Assembly: GCA_902803035.1 (NCBI GenBank)
Contig: CADCON010000235.1
Span: 1-8,015 of the forward strand
Length of the DNA stretch: 8,015 nt
Origin: an uncultured Ruminococcus sp.
GTDB lineage: Bacteria; Bacillota; Clostridia; Oscillospirales; Acutalibacteraceae
Direction: 5' to 3'
The position numbers and the translations under genes were made by a program. The notes under the pieces were generated by a model, which was given only the letters and a program-made list of their open reading frames with translations, was not told the origin of the DNA and searched no databases. Positions 6,515-8,015 of this stretch are shown one piece after another (within the stretch, counting starts at the first letter, position 1; every line of letters begins with the position of its first letter).

Positions 6515-7504
6515 ATGAATGTTCCGTTTATGCTTGCTCCCGCCGCCAAAAGCTATCTCTGGGGCGGAAGCAGGTTAAATGACGATTTCGGAAAGAATAT
6601 CAACCTTGCCACCATTGCCGAAACATGGGAATGCAGCACCCATCCCTGTGGTCAGAGCACCGTCGCCAGCGGTGAATTCACGGGAATGACGCTCGGAGAG
6701 CTTCTCAGCCTGCATCCGGAATTTCTCGGCACTCACCCGCTTTCGATCACCCGCGGCAGGGCGGAGCTTCCCATTCTCATCAAGCTGATCGACGCGAAAT
6801 ACGACCTTTCGGTGCAGGTGCATCCCGACGACGAATACGCCCTCAGACACGAAGGCTCCCTCGGAAAGACCGAGATGTGGTATGTGCTGGACGCCAGAAA
6901 GGGCGCGAGTCTGGTCTACGGATTCAATCAGGACATGACCGAGCAGCGCATACGGAACGCGCTGGCGGACGAAACCATCGGGAATTACCTCAACTGCATT
7001 CCGGTACATAAAAACGACGTTTTCTACATCGAAGCGGGCATGATCCACGCCATCGGCGCGGGCGCGCTGATTGCCGAAATTCAGGAGAGCAGCGATATCA
7101 CCTACCGGCTCTACGATTACGGGCGCGTGGGCAGCGACGGGAAAACGCGTCCGCTGCATATCGATCAGGCCATGAATGTCATCAACCTCCGTTCCTCCGA
7201 CGTTCCCAGACAGCCCATGCGCGTACTGCGGTATAAGAACGGGGCGGCAAGCGAGCTTCTCAACCGCTGCAAGTATTTTCAGGTGGAAAGGCTCCTTCTC
7301 AACACGGAAATCAACCGTTCGCTCACGGATTTCCGGACCGGCCGCAACAGCTTTCACGCCCTTCTCTGTGTGGACGGGTGCGGCGTCCTCTACGGCGACG
7401 GCTTCACGCTCCCCTTCTTCAAGGGGGACTGCATTTTTGTCCCGTCGGAAAGCATTCCGCTCAAGCTGCACGGGAAATCGCAGCTCCTCAACGTGAGCTG
7501 CTGA
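6515..7504 (+). CDS. manA: Mannose-6-phosphate isomerase, class I
   Basis: Zinc enzyme interconverting fructose-6-phosphate and mannose-6-phosphate, the entry step to GDP-mannose. The 329 residues fit the short Firmicute class I form (about 315) rather than the roughly 390-residue E. coli form. The start YLWGGSRL (14-21) and ETWECSTHP (36-44) are typical. The zinc ligands are in place: Gln101 and His103 in SVQVHPDDEYA, Glu120 in GKTEMWYVL and His178 in GMIHAIGAG. SSDITYRLYDYGR (192-204) carries the conserved Arg198 of the active site. The C-terminal third is the usual second cupin lobe. AAAGGA at 6499-6504 lies 10 bases before the ATG. The gene follows manC by 20 bases. With manC, gmd and fcl it covers the route from fructose-6-P to GDP-fucose except for phosphomannomutase, which is not in the window. 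Confidence 0.95.
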   Translation: MNVPFMLAPAAKSYLWGGSRLNDDFGKNINLATIAETWECSTHPCGQSTVASGEFTGMTLGELLSLHPEFLGTHPLSITRGRAELPILIKLIDAKYDLSVQVHPDDEYALRHEGSLGKTEMWYVLDARKGASLVYGFNQDMTEQRIRNALADETIGNYLNCIPVHKNDVFYIEAGMIHAIGAGALIAEIQESSDITYRLYDYGRVGSDGKTRPLHIDQAMNVINLRSSDVPRQPMRVLRYKNGAASELLNRCKYFQVERLLLNTEINRSLTDFRTGRNSFHALLCVDGCGVLYGDGFTLPFFKGDCIFVPSESIPLKLHGKSQLLNVSC

Positions 7505-7533
7505 CAATGACATTTTGATTCCGGAGGTGCGTC

Positions 7534-7980
7534 ATGGGCAGAGAAGCGAGCTTTGAACTGAATTGCTCCGGCTTTTCAGGAAGCGTCACAGACTTCATCA
7601 GATTGCTGACCAGTCTTGGCTGGTCCTGTTACGACGGCGACAACCACGCCGAATATCTGCCCGTCGGCGACAAGGACAGCTTCGACTGGCAGATGGGAGA
7701 AATCACCGAGAGCGGGCTTTACGCTATCTTTGATCAGAAATGGCAGGCAGGCGAAACCGTTGGGGTCGTGCTGTATTACCGCGACACCGAATACGGCGTC
7801 ACGCTTCTTTCGGCTGACGTCAGCGAGATTCTGATCATTCCCAACATCAATCGCAGAACACTGGATGACGATGAGGATTCCATGACCGACGTCAACTGGT
7901 ACGCGGAACGGCTCTTTCAGAAGCTGCTCTGGTACAACTGCGGAATGACCGATTTTCAGTTTGAAGAATACGAAGGATAA
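7534..7980 (+). CDS. Small acidic protein of unknown function
   Basis: A complete 148-residue frame with a strong GGAGG (7523-7527) 6 bases before its ATG, 29 bases after manA and on the same strand, so probably a real gene that may belong to the same transcript. I do not recognise the family. It has no signal peptide and no membrane segment, so it should be cytoplasmic. It is acidic, with a run DDDEDS at about 110-116 and the end FQFEEYEG, and rich in aromatics (several Trp and Tyr). Alternating hydrophobic stretches such as GLYAIFDQKW, GVVLYYRDTEYGVTLL and EILIIPNINRR look like beta strands. A probable helix, NWYAERLFQKLLWYNCG, lies near the C-terminus. That mix of small, acidic and beta-rich recalls immunity or adaptor proteins, but no motif supports such a call. 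No sugar-nucleotide or transferase motif is seen, so a role in the polysaccharide pathway rests on position only. Confidence 0.72.
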   Translation: MGREASFELNCSGFSGSVTDFIRLLTSLGWSCYDGDNHAEYLPVGDKDSFDWQMGEITESGLYAIFDQKWQAGETVGVVLYYRDTEYGVTLLSADVSEILIIPNINRRTLDDDEDSMTDVNWYAERLFQKLLWYNCGMTDFQFEEYEG

Positions 7981-7992
7981 TCCGGGAAACCT

Positions 7993-8009
7993 TCAATCAA
8001 TGATTGACA
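7993..8009 (+). promoter_or_regulatory. Perfect 7+1+7 inverted repeat overlapping a TTGACA hexamer; possible operator/promoter
   Basis: TCAATCA-A-TGATTGA (7993-8007) is a perfect odd-centred palindrome. Its right arm runs into TTGACA (8004-8009), a consensus sigma-A -35 hexamer on the + strand. It lies 13 bases after the stop of the last gene. The one-base centre and AT-rich arms fit a protein-binding site better than an RNA hairpin, and no T-run is seen before the window ends. A matching -10 box would lie beyond the right edge, so promoter function cannot be judged. The repeat could be chance. Confidence 0.3.
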
Positions 8010-8015
8010 AATCCC

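Noticed and set aside
1110..7513. Several long open frames on the - strand (up to almost 400 codons) opposite rfbF, gmd, fcl, manC and manA
   Set aside because: They mirror the GC-rich codon positions of strong + strand genes, have no recognisable motifs, and are rich in His/Val/Gly as expected for shadow frames.

Overview
The window is a stretch of a surface-polysaccharide (capsule, exopolysaccharide or O-antigen-like) gene cluster. All recognisable genes lie on the + strand, have short gaps and are probably co-transcribed. By eye the DNA is moderately GC-rich with GC-rich third positions. Most genes have strong AGGAGG-type ribosome binding sites, and the ManA is the short class I form found in Firmicutes. 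Together these suggest a GC-rich gut-type Firmicute (Clostridia, perhaps Oscillospiraceae/Ruminococcaceae-like). That is an inference from style, not a taxonomic proof.

Layout: (1) 2-487, the 3' end of a family 2 glycosyltransferase that begins before the window. (2) 536-1117, a left-handed beta-helix O-acyltransferase. (3) 1191-3070, a CDP-hexose pair: glucose-1-phosphate cytidylyltransferase (rfbF) and CDP-glucose 4,6-dehydratase (rfbG). (4) 3138-7504, a GDP-mannose/GDP-L-fucose block: gmd, fcl, a mannose-1-phosphate guanylyltransferase with a C-terminal cupin (manC-like), and a class I mannose-6-phosphate isomerase (manA). (5) 7534-7980, a small acidic protein I do not recognise. The last 35 bases hold a perfect odd-centred inverted repeat overlapping a TTGACA hexamer.

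How they fit: ManA makes mannose-6-P from fructose-6-P. A phosphomannomutase, not in the window, would give mannose-1-P. The ManC-like protein makes GDP-mannose, Gmd makes GDP-4-keto-6-deoxymannose, and Fcl makes GDP-L-fucose. In parallel RfbF and RfbG make CDP-4-keto-6-deoxyglucose, the branch point to 3,6-dideoxyhexoses and other CDP-deoxysugars; no enzyme that uses it is visible here. The glycosyltransferase and acyltransferase would build and decorate the repeat unit. The polymer therefore probably contains fucose plus a CDP-derived deoxysugar.

Nothing here looks like a wholly new system. The points most worth a second look are the unassigned fate of the CDP-4-keto sugar, the atypical motifs of the ManC-like protein next to a separate ManA, the unknown last gene, and the terminal palindrome. 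No RNA genes, CRISPR arrays, insertion sequences or gene-free stretches over 300 bases were seen.
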